From the NCBI GenBank assembly GCA_003415625.1, contig PYIU01000001.1, positions 1,178,001-1,242,000 on the forward strand: DNA of 64,000 nt. The letters are read 5' to 3'. This DNA comes from Aquanectria penicillioides (taxonomy: Eukaryota; Ascomycota; Sordariomycetes; Hypocreales; Nectriaceae). Each line of letters starts with the position of its first letter. Position 1 is the first letter of the stretch. The notes beneath the pieces were generated by a model. The model did not search any database. It worked only from the letters and a program-made list of their open reading frames with translations, and was not told the DNA's origin. The translations under genes and the position numbers were made by a program. Of this stretch, positions 26,541 through 38,599 are shown piece by piece.

Positions 26541-26554
26541 ATCTTTTAGCTTTA
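26541..26554. repeat. SINE target-site duplication, right
   Basis: Exact copy of 25946-25959, directly after the SINE tail. Confidence 0.9.
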
Positions 26555-28250
26555 GTAATTGCATTTAGTTTATTTATATAATTATAATGCAATTTAGATT
26601 TTCTATAAAAGTAGGTTATTTCCTTTAAGGAAAGTTTATAATACTATAACTTACTTTTCTTTTTTATCTTTCTTTATTTTTATAAAATATCTTTTACTAA
26701 AGGGAAAGGTTTTACTATTTTAAATACTAAAATGCCTTTAATATTTACTTAAAGCCTAAATAATAATATAATTATATACTTCTTTATAAAGCCTTATATA
26801 CTAATTTAATTTACTTTTTCTTTTTAGTATTATATAAAGGGTCTTAATGCTAAAACTATTAAAAGAGTATACTTTATGCCCTTTATTTAGCTGCTTACCC
26901 TATAGTATATTGCACTTAAAGCAAATAATAATTAAAATAGATTTACTAAAGTAATTCTTTTTAATATTAATCTTTCTATTTATAATTAAATAAGCTTTTT
27001 TACTTTAAACTTTATTGCATTAATTATAATATAGATAGATATTAGTGCTTAATAAGTGGTTAAATAGATAGTTTTAGATATATAGCTATATATATCTATA
27101 TGCCTTAATTTAAAAAATTAAATAAATAAATAGCCTTAAAGAAAAAGTAAGTAAAATTATTAACTATACTATCTTTACTATTATTATCTATAATTACTTA
27201 TACTAACTATAAGTTATTACCTTTTAACTGCCTTTATAATAAATACTAATTATTATTAGCATTAAAATATACTTCTTTTTTGCATTTAATCCATTTTCTA
27301 TTATACCTTTCTTTATAAGCCTAATAGGCCCTATCCTCTATATAGGCTAAACTGGCCTAAAGAAGAATATTAAGCTGCTTCTTAATAATAATTAATTATA
27401 ATATTATGCCTTTATTTAACTATTATTTTATATTACTTTTAAATTACTAAATAAAATGCCTTATTAAAGCTACTACCTTTTTATAGTCTTTATTATCTTC
27501 TTTATTTATAAATAGCCTTAATCTATTCTATATAATAAAATAATTAATAAGCCTAAATCTATCTTTACTCTAAAAGTATTATTTTCTTACTTTAGGTATA
27601 TTATTAGCCTTTTAAATTATAATATTATAATAAATCTATTAATATTAAAGCAAAACTATATTTTTATTATTATATTAAACTTTTAGTCTTTCCTAAAAAG
27701 AAATCTACTTAATACTATATCTATTAGCCTTACTACTTTAGGTTTTAGTATAGCTAGCTTAAGTTTATTTTATAAAAAGGTTATATTTAAATTTTTATTG
27801 CTATTAAAGAAATTATTTAAGTAAATAGTATTAAGTAAAAAAGAGTTATGCCTTAATGCTCTTATTATACTATTTAAATAACCTTACTTAATATTATTAA
27901 ATAATATATATACTCCTTAATTTAAGCTACCTTTATTTAATATAGAATTTACTTTTAGTCTTACTTTAGCTTTATTAAATAATATAAATAAGCTATAAAG
28001 GCCTAATAACTTTAGCAATAGATCCTTTAATATTACTATCCCTATAATAAATATAATTAATTAAAACCTTTATAATTATAAGCGCAAATAATTACTATAT
28101 AATCTCTGCCTTATTTATATAAAGCAATTCTTTATTTATCTATATACAATATTTACTATAGTATTCTAATATTAATGTAATATTAATTAAAATTAAATCA
28201 TCCCTTTATAGCTACTTAAAAGATATATTCTTTATATTCCCTTTTGCTTC
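26555..28250 (-). pseudogene. Unidentified coding relic with few stops
   Basis: The minus strand from about 27600 to 26900 gives one frame with unusually few stops, all TAA/TAG, and retains an intact Trp codon (TGG). It includes charged stretches and aromatic-rich stretches. It is less damaged than its surroundings. It appears to be the upstream part of the unit continuing at 18000-25945 on the other side of the SINE. Upstream of 27600 the frame is unclear and may be shifted. No family was recognised. Confidence 0.4.
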
Positions 28251-28257
28251 TATCTAT

Positions 28258-28410
28258 AGATAGGATATAGCGCATAATCTTAGAGCTCTATACAATAAAT
28301 CTAATTACCCTTTAGCCTTACGGCCAACCTTTATACCTTTAACTCTATTGTTCTAAAAGGCTTAAATAATAAAATAGCGCGCTAGGCCGCCTTTTTTAAT
28401 TTTCTTGTAA
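28258..28410. other. Small GC-richer island
   Basis: It retains CpG (TAGCGCGCTAGGCCGCC near 28375-28391) and CpA, in contrast to both flanks. No reading frame, tRNA fold or Pol III box was recognised. It may be the end of a younger repeat or unduplicated DNA. Confidence 0.35.
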
Positions 28411-28904
28411 ACCTAAGGGATTATATAATAGATATATATATATTAAGTTTATACTTTAAATTAAGTAAATAAGCCTTATATTAACTAAAGGAAAGTTATA
28501 TAATTAAAATATAGCTTTACTTTTTTTTAAAAGCCTTAAGTAAAAAAAAAGAAAAAAAGCAATAAGAAGAAAAGAAAATAAATTTAATTTAGTAAGTAAA
28601 AGTTTTAAAGCTATATTAATTAATATAGCTATAACTATTAAATTAAATTGTAAAAGTAAAAAATAAACTTTAAATAATTATTTTAATTTTTAAATATAAA
28701 AATAAGATTTAAAAATATTTTTAATAGTTTTAATAATTAAAAGACTTTTAAATAAAGCTATAATATAAAGATTATAATAAAATAAACCTATAAAATAAAA
28801 ATCTTTATAAACTTTTTTTAATTTAAAAATATTTAATTTTTTAAGCTTAAAAAATATATAATTATTAAATGCTCTTTAAAGAACTTATTCTAAAAGAGAT
28901 CTAT
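28411..28904. other. AT-rich sequence, nothing recognised
   Basis: Contains A-rich stretches and GAAAA-type runs around 28540-28580. No gene or repeat boundary could be supported. Confidence 0.4.
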
Positions 28905-29030
28905 TTAGCGCTGGCTTTAACTACCCTACTTAACCCTCTCCCCTCCCCCCTTATGCATATATATATATGCGTTATTATAAGGCTGCGGTTAGTTGGTCGG
29001 TTAGTTGGTTGGGTGGTTGTGGGTAAGTTA
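28905..29030. other. C-rich / palindrome / G-rich island
   Basis: A C-rich tract (28922-28950) is followed by an AT palindrome, GCATATATATATATGC (28955-28970), and then a G/T-rich tract with repeated GGTTAG/GGTTGG units (28987-29024). The two tracts are only partly complementary. A 66-residue open frame crosses the island but is low complexity and is not supported as a gene. The G tract is not the canonical TTAGGG telomere repeat. Confidence 0.5.
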
Positions 29031-29225
29031 TATAAATATTTTATAATAAAAAGGGTGAATATTATATAATTTTTATATAATTTTATATAACCTTAAAAGT
29101 AGGTCTTTTTATATTTTTATTTTTAAGCTATTTTAAGGCTTTTTTATATTTAATATTTTATTATTTTATATATTATTCTATTATAATATTTAATTTAATT
29201 AATTTTATATATTATAAATATTTTT

Positions 29226-29633
29226 TATTATTTTATTATTTTATTATTTTATTATTTTATTATTTTATTATTTTATTATTTTATTATTTTATTATTTTAT
29301 TATTTTATTATTTTATTATTTTATTATTTTATTATTTTATTATTTTATTATTTTATTATTTTATTATTTTATTATTTTATTATTTTATTATTTTATTATT
29401 TTATTATTTTATTATTTTATTATTTTATTATTTTATTATTTTATTATTTTATTATTTTATTATTTTATTATTTTATTATTTTATTATTTTATTATTTTAT
29501 TATTTTATTATTTTATTATTTTATTATTTTATTATTTTATTATTTTATTATTTTATTATTTTATTATTTTATTATTTTATTATTTTATTATTTTATTATT
29601 TTATTATTTTATTATTTTATTATTTTATTATTT
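29226..29633 (+). repeat. ATTATTTT octamer array, about 50 copies
   Basis: Near-perfect tandem repetition of ATTATTTT over about 408 bp with almost no variants. It ends a few bases before the TTTA tail of LINE E. Confidence 0.95.
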
Positions 29634-29639
29634 ATATTT

Positions 29640-30398
29640 AATATATTAAATTTATTTATTTATTTATTTATTTATTAATACTTTATAGACCTAAAGGTAA
29701 ATAGAGCTTTTATACTATAGAAAATAAAGAAAAAAACTATATTAATAGAATAAAAACCTTTATTTAATATAGTATTAGGTCTAATATAGGCCTATTATAA
29801 TAGCTTATTAAATTAAAAGTTAGTTTAATATTATTATTAAAATATTTTAATTACTTAATTAAAGAGTTAATAAATAAAGTAAAAGTAAAGTTTATAATAA
29901 ATCTAGCCTAACTATATAATAGAACTATTATAAAGAGTAAAGCATTAAGTTAATACTATTAGCTAGCAGCTAGCTAGCTATTAATTGCTTATATATTATT
30001 AATATTATTTTATAGGCTTTATAGTTATACTTAAGTTTCTTTCTTTTTTCTTTCTTTATATATCTCTATAAGTACTTTAATTCCTTTAGGTATATAAACC
30101 TTATTAATGCATTAAGCCTATAAAATATTTAACTTATATATAATATAATTAAAGCTTTTATTTTCTATTTAAGCTAACTATTAATAGCTAAAAATAATAA
30201 CTATTATAATAATAATAATTATAATTATAACTATAATTATAACTATAATTATAATAATTTATATATACTATAGGCTTATTATAGCTTTTATATTAATATT
30301 TATATAAATACTAAAATATTAAGCTAGCTATATTAAAGTAAAGAGTATTAAGCTATTTTTAAAGGCAATATAAAATCTACTTTATTTTATATATATTA
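29640..30398 (-). mobile_element. LINE copy E, 5'-truncated 3' end
   Basis: Reads on the minus strand. The TTTA tail (29650-29680) and terminal motif are at the left, followed by the same 3' region as LINE A, including the segment shared only by copies A and E (30330-30395). It continues at 37066-37094 on the far side of LINE B, which inserted into it with a 13-bp duplication. It has no coding capacity. The 5' limit is unclear because LINE C lies at that edge. Confidence 0.8.
30386..30398. repeat. LINE B target-site duplication, left
   Basis: TTTATATATATTA, identical to 37053-37065, at the 3'-tail side of LINE B. The low-complexity sequence lowers certainty somewhat, but the rejoined site matches LINE A at 13860-13890 (reverse complement). 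Confidence 0.75.
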
Positions 30399-30934
30399 TT
30401 TATTTATTAATACTCTATAGACCTATAAGGTAAATAGTGCTTCTATACTATATAAATAAAGGAAAAAACTATATTAATAGAATAAAAACCTGTATTTAAT
30501 ACAATATTAGACCTAATATAGGTTCCCTATAGAGAAGCATTAGATTAAAAGTTAGTTTAGTACTATTACTAAAATATTCTATTTATTTAATTATAGGGTT
30601 AGTAAATAAAGTAAAAGTAAGGCTTATAATAGGCCTAAATTGCCTATACTATAGGCCTATTATAGAGAGTAGGGCGCTATTTTAGTGCTATTAGCTAGCG
30701 GCTGGCTAGCTGCTAGCTATTTAAGTGCTATTATTATTATTTTTTAATCTTTATAGGTATACTTAATTCCTTTTTTTTTCTTTCTTTTTTATATGCCTCT
30801 ATAAAAGCTTTCTATTGCCTTTAAGTATGCATTTTATTAATATATTATTTATATAAAATACTTAACTTATATAAGCGCTAATTACTATTTCTATTGCTAT
30901 TTTATGCTAATTATATATAGCTAAAAATAATAAC

Positions 30935-31040
<106 letters not shown>

Positions 31041-31200
31041 GCAGTATATATTTAATGCAGCTGCAGATAGCGTTCTTACTAATATTAGCAAATGCTAAAA
31101 CGCCAAGCTGGCCGCATTAGGGCAGGGGGTGCTGCGCTGACCTTAAGGGCAGTGCAGGATCTGCCTTATTCTATATGCATTATGCAAATAGCAAGAGATA
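31041..31200 (-). other. Less mutated LINE 3' segment
   Basis: Keeps CpG, CpA and TpG (GCTGCGCTGACC near 31131-31142) within an otherwise RIP-altered LINE. The same segment is also preserved in LINE F (about 44215-44370) and is largely deleted in LINE C. Confidence 0.7.
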
Positions 31201-32049
31201 GAGAGAATAGTTTATACTAAAACTAGACTAATATATAGTTTCTATTTCTTATAGCTATAAGAAACTAACTATTAATAGATATTAAGGCTAGCGGCTATAT
31301 AGCTTATGCCTATATATATAAGCTATATAAGCTATTATTATATTTAATAAAGGCTAATGCTTATATACTAATAGTGGCTTTATAAAAGGGAATAGCTATA
31401 GTAAGTATAGCTTAATTTAGTTTTACTATAGGTATAATGCTAATATAGGTTATAAAAGAAGGAGCTTTAGCAATTAAGGGCTAAGGCCATTTAAGCTAAA
31501 AGAAGGGCAATTTAAGTATACTTTTAAGCTATACCTATAGCTCTAACTGTAAGTTTTAATGCTAATTAGCTCTATAAGCTAATTAATAGAGTTAATTATA
31601 TAGCTATAGCTTTTAAGAGCTTAATAGCTATATTGCTTTCTTTAATTAAAGGGGCTAAGGCTGCTTAAGAATAAATAGCATTTAAAAGTAATAATAGCAG
31701 TAAGTAGTATTAGTTTTAGTATAGATTTATATTAGCTAATATTAATAGTAAAGACTAAAGTTTAATATAACTTTTTAAGTAATAGCTTAAGCTTAAATAA
31801 AGCTAAAAAGAGATTAAAGTAAAAAGGGCTTAAGAATAAAAAAGAGAATAATAAAAAGAAAAATAAAAAGAGAAATAATAAGAAAAATAAAATAAATCTT
31901 ATATCTTCTAAAGAAAATATAGACTTAAAGTAAATAGTATTACTAAAATAAATAAATATAAATTAAATATAGTAATAAACTAAAGTAGGGTTTAAATAAA
32001 GCTAAAGTAAAGATCTAGCTATTAAAAAGGGTAGGCTTTAATGTATTAT

Positions 32050-35000
32050 TTATATAATAGGCTGGTTTTTTTTCTTTTTTAAAGGGGGTTTTTTTAAATG
32101 CATTAACTTCTCTTTTAATAAAAGAGTTAAAGCATTTAAATAAAAGAGTTACTAAAAGGTAAAGGCAATATAAAAGTAAGTATATTTTAAATTAAATATA
32201 GCTTAATAGCTAGCTTATAGTATAGTATAATATATAAATAGACTAGCTATTTAATAAAGCAATATATAGTTTAGGCTTTAAATAGATATTACTTAAGCTT
32301 AAGGAAGTTATAAAGTAAATTAAATAAAGTTTCCTTTTAGCTTAAGTAAAATAGGCAGTATAGTATAATATAGCTAACTATTTTAATAGTATTTTTATAC
32401 TAGCATTAAGGTATACTTACTTTAGGGACCTTTCTTTAGAAAAGGAAACCCTAAAGTTTAATGTATTCTATTTGCATTTAAGTAAGTAAAGAGCTTTTAT
32501 ACTTTTTAAGTCCTTTATATAAATAAATAGTTTTCTTTTTTATATAAAGTAAAAAGATTTTAGCTATTTTTATTTTATTATTAATGCACTATTTATAAGA
32601 TTTATATTTAGCTTATTTTTATTAATGCATTTAATTAGCTAATACTTAATTTTTAATTAACTTTTAGTTTTTTTTATATTCTTTATTAAGAAGCTAATTA
32701 ATAAGCTACTTTTTATATTTTTATATTAATTTATATTAAGGGCTATTATAGTAATAGCAATAAATTTAATGCATTATTAATATAATTATAGAAAGAATAA
32801 ATCTTTTAATGCTTTAAGTTTAAAGCTAGCCTTAAAACTAAATAAATTATTTATTAAGGTATATATTTAATAAAAGGATTTTAAGCTTACTTTTTAGCAG
32901 TTTAATTAAAATAGCTTTATAGCCTCCTTTAATAGTATAAAGGGCTTAAGCCTATTTAATTAATAGGGCTTTAGCAATCCCTTTTAGATTGCTATCCCTT
33001 TTTATTAAAGAATAGTATATACTAATACTATAGGCAATTATAAATCTAATTATATATATATATATTATATAGATAGCCTTAAGGTTTACTTTTTATATAC
33101 TTACTATAAAGGCAGTAAGGGCCTGCCTTTAGTACTTAAGTTTTTCTTTAAGCTTAAAGATATATAGGCCTTAAAGCAGTTTTTTATATAGCTATAATTT
33201 AAGGAAATAGTATAATTTCTATAGTTAGATTATATTATAGGTAAGAGTTAATTAAACTTAATGCCTTTAGTATTAATAGAAGAAATAAAGGAGCTAGGCC
33301 TTAATAGATTTAAAGGTTATACTATTAGTAAAGGCCTAAAATATATATACTATTTATATAGCTTTAAGTTAAGCCTAAATCTTTATTGCATTTCTTTTAA
33401 ATATAAGTATATTTATATTATTAATAAATTTAATTACTATAATTTTAAGGACTTTATTAAATGCTATATAAAGCCTTAATATAAATAGAATAAAAAGGAT
33501 AGAGGAAAGCAGCAATCCCTATAGGACTTTAGCTTTAATGCTATAGGGTTTAAAGGACTTACTATTAAACTAAAAGCATATTAAATGCTTAAATAAATAG
33601 CTAAAAAGCTAAACTAACAATTATTATAGATAGCTTTAATTATAAAGGGTAGTAATAAGCCTCTTATAGTTAATTAAGTTAAAGGCTATAGTAAAGTTTA
33701 ATTAAAAGAGCAATACTATTTTATTATAGGCCTATACTATATATATTGCTTTTATTATAACTATAAGGGCAAGCTTAATAGACCTTTAAGGCTTATTTTT
33801 TATTTAACTATTAAAAAGTATATTTAGGTTTTTAGCTATTATTACTATTTATTAGGCTATTATTAACTTTATTACTTTATTAATAATATTAAAAAGAAAG
33901 ATAGATCTTTATTTAAATGCTATATATTTTTAGGCTATTATTTTATTTAGTTTAAAAATAATAGTAATAGTTATATAGTAAAAGCAATATAAAAAGTGCC
34001 TAAATACAATACTTATATTAATAATAGTAATAAAGGCTTTTAAAAAGGGCTTACTATATACTTTAAGGCAGCCAATAAGGAATCTATTGCTATTAAAAGC
34101 CTTTTATAATTAAATTTTAAAGAGTAAGTATATTAATTTATAAAGTTTAATGCAATTTTATATTAAGTTCTTAGCGTTTTATAGTATTTAGTCTATACCT
34201 ATAGGTTATATTATAAAGTCTATTATAATAGGTTTAATATTTTAATTATTTGCCTAAAGTTTAAAGAAAAAGCATTTTATTAATATAATTGCCTTTTTAA
34301 TATAGCTTATAGCTAAGGAATCTTGCTTAAAGCAATTAAAGGAAGAAAGCTGCAATAGGGCTAGAGCAATACTGCTTTAAAGTTATACCTATCTCTTTAA
34401 GTTCTAAAGTTTCTTTTAGCTACCTATACCTTTCTCTATTTTAGCTTTAAATAGAGTATTATATTAAGCCACTTACTTAGCCCTAACTATATATACCTTT
34501 TGCTTATTGCCTACTTCTTATAGTTTTAGCTAATTAACTATTATACTATTGCATTATATATATCTTTATGCTTATTTAAATTAATAAATAGCCTTTATAA
34601 TAGGCTAGTTCTATTAATTATTATAGTTAGGCTTAAATTGCCTTTATATTAGGATAGTATATTAAGCAATTTAATATAGTCTTTAGATTAGCTATTTAAT
34701 TGCCTATTTTAACTATTATATAAAAGTTATTTTACTAAAAGTCTAGTAAAAGGTAACTTATACTTTAAGTTTAGCCTTTTTAGGGTTTATTATATATTAG
34801 TTAAATGCTATAGGCTAAGGGTTTAATAGAAAAAAAGGCAATATATCTATAAAGGGCCTAATATATATTTACTATAGAATATAGTTAAAGCTATTTAAAT
34901 TATAATTAAGGCTTAAATAAATAGTATAGCTATTCTTTAAGGCTTAAATTAAATTAAGAGTACTATTTTTAGCATTATTTGCTTTTTAAGTTATTATTCT

Positions 35001-35560
35001 ATAGGGGGTTATTAGGGCTATATTTAGCTATTATATCTCTATTAAAAAGGTTAGACTATATAGAGTAGTTTTACTATAGCAGTTTTAAATTAAGTAATAT
35101 AGATTAAAGTCTCTAACTATAATTATTTAAAGAGCTAAAGTAAGGCTAATTAAAGTATATATTACTTTTAAGTTTTCCTTACCTTTTAAAAGGTTATATA
35201 CTATAATTATTTTTATATAGTAATGCTTAAAATTAATACTAGTTTAGTCTTTTTTAGCTTAATAGATTTAGGTTTTTAATCTATATTATTTATATATATA
35301 GAAAGCTATATAGCTTAAGTAATAAATTATAGTATAATTTAATCTTTTAAAGTTTATTAAGGCATTAGTTCTTTAGTTTTTAGCTAGTTTTAAGAATGCA
35401 ATTGCATTATATTTATTATAGATATATAATGCTTAATAGATTAATTTAAGGCAGTAATATATATTTTAAAATAGAATTTATATTAATTTAATATAAATAG
35501 GGAAGTTAATTTAATAAATAATAGCAATAGAGTATAGGCATTAAAGAAGGGGAAAGTATT
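32050..35560 (-). pseudogene. LINE B ORF2: endonuclease and reverse transcriptase
   Basis: ORF2 nicks target DNA and reverse-transcribes LINE RNA at the nick. The APE endonuclease motif GDFNxHHxxW appears at 35085-35117 as RDFNLYYLI*. RT motif A appears as LNFTIAFN (33678-33701, from LDFTGAFD). The catalytic region contains V-Q-G-S-P altered to VL*GL, with LLSSILF following. The active site is FINN (33417-33428, from FxDD). Altered bases are G to A or C to T. The C-terminal part was not resolved. A 72-residue plus-strand open frame at 33261-33479 lies antisense to this RT domain and is a shadow. Ends are approximate. Confidence 0.85.
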
Positions 35561-35619
35561 AAATAAAGTATAGTATTATTTATTTATAAAGCCTAAAGGT
35601 TAGCTAACTCTTTTAGTAG

Positions 35620-36795
35620 GGGGGGAGCTATAAAGGGGGGGTTCCTAAAAAAGCTATTCTATTATATATAAGGAACATTTTGCTATATTAAGGTGCATTC
35701 TTTATATTTTATTAATTATTTATAGTATTTTTCTTTTATATAGGTTTAATGCTTTTTTATTATAAAATAGATATAGCTTTAAATTAAATAGTCTTTATAG
35801 TATAAAGTATAGTAATAAGGAATTTCTCCCTTTTTAATAAAGCAATTATTATATATTAAGCTATTATATTAGCTATAGGTTAAAGTAAATTAATAGTTTT
35901 TTATAATATAGCTATATTTATAGCATTAAAAGCATTAAATAGGTTTTAATTCTTTATTAAAGGGTTTATAATTATAAAGTTTAGCATTAAAGAATAGCCT
36001 ATTATTATATAGGCTATTAGCTTCTTTAATTAATAAAATATAAAAGATTAAATTTATTTTTATTGCAGTATTATTTTAGGCTTAAATAGGCTTTACTTTA
36101 TTAACTTTTAAGGTATTAGTATTATTAATAGTTTTAATAAGTTTATTTATATTATTAAAAATAGATTTAATTTATATTCCTTTTATTAAAATAGTAAAAA
36201 TTAAAGAAGCTAAAAGGGTATTATTCCTAAATGCATTAGCTATTTATCCTTCTTTATAAAAGGCTTTAGCCTATTTTAAAATAAAAAAGGTAAGAACTAT
36301 ATCCCTATTAAAGAGGCAATATACTGCAATTATATAGAAGTTACTATAAGCTTAATTTACTGCTTATATAGTTTCTATTAAAGTGCAGTTTTTAATATCC
36401 TTAAGGGTATCTTTAATGCAAATAGTAACCTTATGCTTAATATAGCTATATATTATATACTTATTAATTTTAGTGTTTATAGATATAAGGCTGCATAAAA
36501 GGATTAATGCATAAAACTATTGCATTAGCTAAAGAGAAAAGAAGCCTAAGTTAGCTAAAGTAGCTATTACTACTATAGTAATAGCAGTTATTATAGTAAT
36601 AGTGATTTTATTAGTAAGTCTTTCTTTAGGGGTTATATTGATTTTAAAGAGAGGGCAAAAGCATATTTTATATATATTAGCATAAATTTAAAATACCTTT
36701 TAAACTGCTTTAAGGAGGTAAAATAAAACAATTTTAGTAATAGCTTTATAGACTTCTTTATCTTTATTAATTATAAAGCTTTTACTAGCTTCTAT
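35620..36795 (-). pseudogene. LINE B ORF1: gag-like protein with CCHC knuckles
   Basis: ORF1 binds LINE RNA. By comparison with LINE G the start codon is ATG at 36793-36795, here ATA. The frame runs through a Thr/Ile/Ala-rich region to a Cx2Cx4Hx4C knuckle at 35893-35934, where the first and second Cys codons survive as TGC while the His and the last Cys read TAT. A second Cys/His cluster lies just downstream. Its length, near 400 codons, fits LINE ORF1 proteins. The same frame is visible in copies C and D. Confidence 0.8.
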
Positions 36796-37052
36796 TACTT
36801 TATTTATTTTAGGCGCACTACTATATTAGCTAGTAGTAAAAAAGAAGTTATATTAGCTATTTTTAATGCTATATCTTTTTAAATTAATAACTATTAAAAG
36901 GGCTATAGTATTAGCGCTATACTCTTAATGCACTATTATATTTAGGGGTAGCCTAATATAAAGAATCAATTAATTGTAGTTTTAAATGTTTTAAAGATAG
37001 TTTAAAATAGCTATAAGCAGTTATAAGTTTAAGGGTAAAATTAATATTTTTA

Positions 37053-37065
37053 TTTATATATATTA
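37053..37065. repeat. LINE B target-site duplication, right
   Basis: TTTATATATATTA at the 5' end of LINE B, followed by the continuation of LINE E. Confidence 0.75.
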
Positions 37066-37087
37066 TATAAATAGTAAAAAATAAAAA

Positions 37088-37094
37088 TAAAGAT
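37088..37094. repeat. LINE C target-site duplication, left
   Basis: TAAAGAT before the TTTA tail of LINE C, matching 43593-43599. It is short, so only moderately convincing. Confidence 0.5.
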
Positions 37095-37636
37095 CTATTT
37101 ATTTATTTATTAATACTCTATAGATCTATAAAGTAAATAGTGCTTTTATATTATATAAATAAAGGAAAAACTATATTAATAGAATAAAAACCTTTATTTA
37201 ATATAATATTAAATTTAATATAGGTCCTCTATAAAGAAGCATTAAATTAAAAGTTAATTTAATGCTATTACTAAAATATTCTATTTACTTAATTATAGGG
37301 TTAGTAAATAAAGTAAAAATAAAGCCTGCAATAGGCCTAAATTGCCTATACTATAGGCCTATTGCAGGGAGTGGGGTGCTATTCTAGTACTGCTAGCTAG
37401 CGGCTGGCTGGCTGCTAGCTATTTAAGTGCTATTGTTATTATTTCTTAATCTTTATGGGTATGCTTAATTTCTTTTCTTTTCTTTTTTCTTTATATGCCT
37501 CTATAAGAGCTTTCTATTGCCTTTAAGTGTATGCTTTACTAATGCATTATTTGCATAGAATACCTAATTTATATAAGCGCTAATTGCTATTTTTATTGCT
37601 ATTCTATATTAATTATATATAGCTAAGAATAATGAC

Positions 37637-37692
37637 TATAATGACAATAATAATAATAATAATAACAATAATAATAACAACAATAATAATGA
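37637..37692 (+). repeat. AAT/AAC microsatellite in LINE C
   Basis: Interrupted AAT array with AAC variants, equivalent to 30936-31040 in LINE B. Confidence 0.85.
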
Positions 37693-38599
37693 TAGCGGTG
37701 TGTGTTTAATGCGGCTGCAGATAGCGTTCTTGCTAATGTTGGCAGATGCTAAGATAGAAGAAAGATCTATATTAAAATTAAATTAATAAATTATATTCTT
37801 TTACTATAACTTTTAGTAGTTAATTAATAATAAATACTAAAGCTAATAGCTATATTGCTTATATCTATATATATAAGCTATATAAGCTATTATTATATTT
37901 AATAAAGGCTAATACTTAAGTATTAATAATAGCTTTATAGAAAGGGATAGCTATAGTAAGTATATTTTAGTTTTAATTTAAAATTATTATTAATATAGTT
38001 TATTAAAAAAAGGAGCTTTAATAGCTAAAGGCTAAAGCTATTTAAGCTAAAAGAAGGGCAATTTAAATATACTTTTAAGCTATTTTTATAGTTCTAATTA
38101 TAAGCTTTAATGCTAATTAACTCTATAAATTAATTAATAGAGTTAATTATATAATTATAGCTTTTAAAAGCTTAATAGCTATATTGCTTTTTTTTAATTA
38201 AAAGGGCTAAGGCTATTTATAAATAAATAATATTAAAAAGTAATAATAAAGATAAATCTATTTATCTTTAATATAAGGCTATATTAGCTAATAGTTAAAT
38301 AATAACTTAAGTTTAATATAACTCTTTAAGCTTTAGCTTAAGCCTAAATAAAGCTAAAAAAGAATTAAAATAAAAAGGGTTTAAAAATAAAAAGGAAAAA
38401 AGTAAAAGTAAAAAAAATAAAAAAAGTAAAAAAAATAAAATAGACTTTATATCCCTTAAGGGGGATATAGACTTAAAGTAAATAGTATTATTAAATTAAA
38501 TAAATAAAGATTAAATATAATAAAGAAATATAGTAAATTTAAATTAAGGCTAAAGTAAAGATCTAGCTATTATAAAGAGTAGGCTTTAGTATATTATTT

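Noticed and set aside
28987..29024. Interstitial telomere repeat
   Set aside because: The units are GGTTAG/GGTTGG mixtures, not tandem TTAGGG, and the tract is short.
28869..29069. 66-residue plus-strand open frame
   Set aside because: Low-complexity translation of the C-rich/G-rich island, without homology or context.
29640..30398. Solo LTR interpretation of the repeated 750-bp unit (also in 13855-14614, 30399-31040, 37095-37700, 44400-45041)
   Set aside because: Each unit ends in a tetranucleotide tail on one side only and is continuous with LINE coding sequence in copies B and C, so it is a LINE 3' end.
33261..33479. 72-residue plus-strand open frame
   Set aside because: It is antisense to the reverse transcriptase domain of LINE B, including the FxDD site at 33417-33428.
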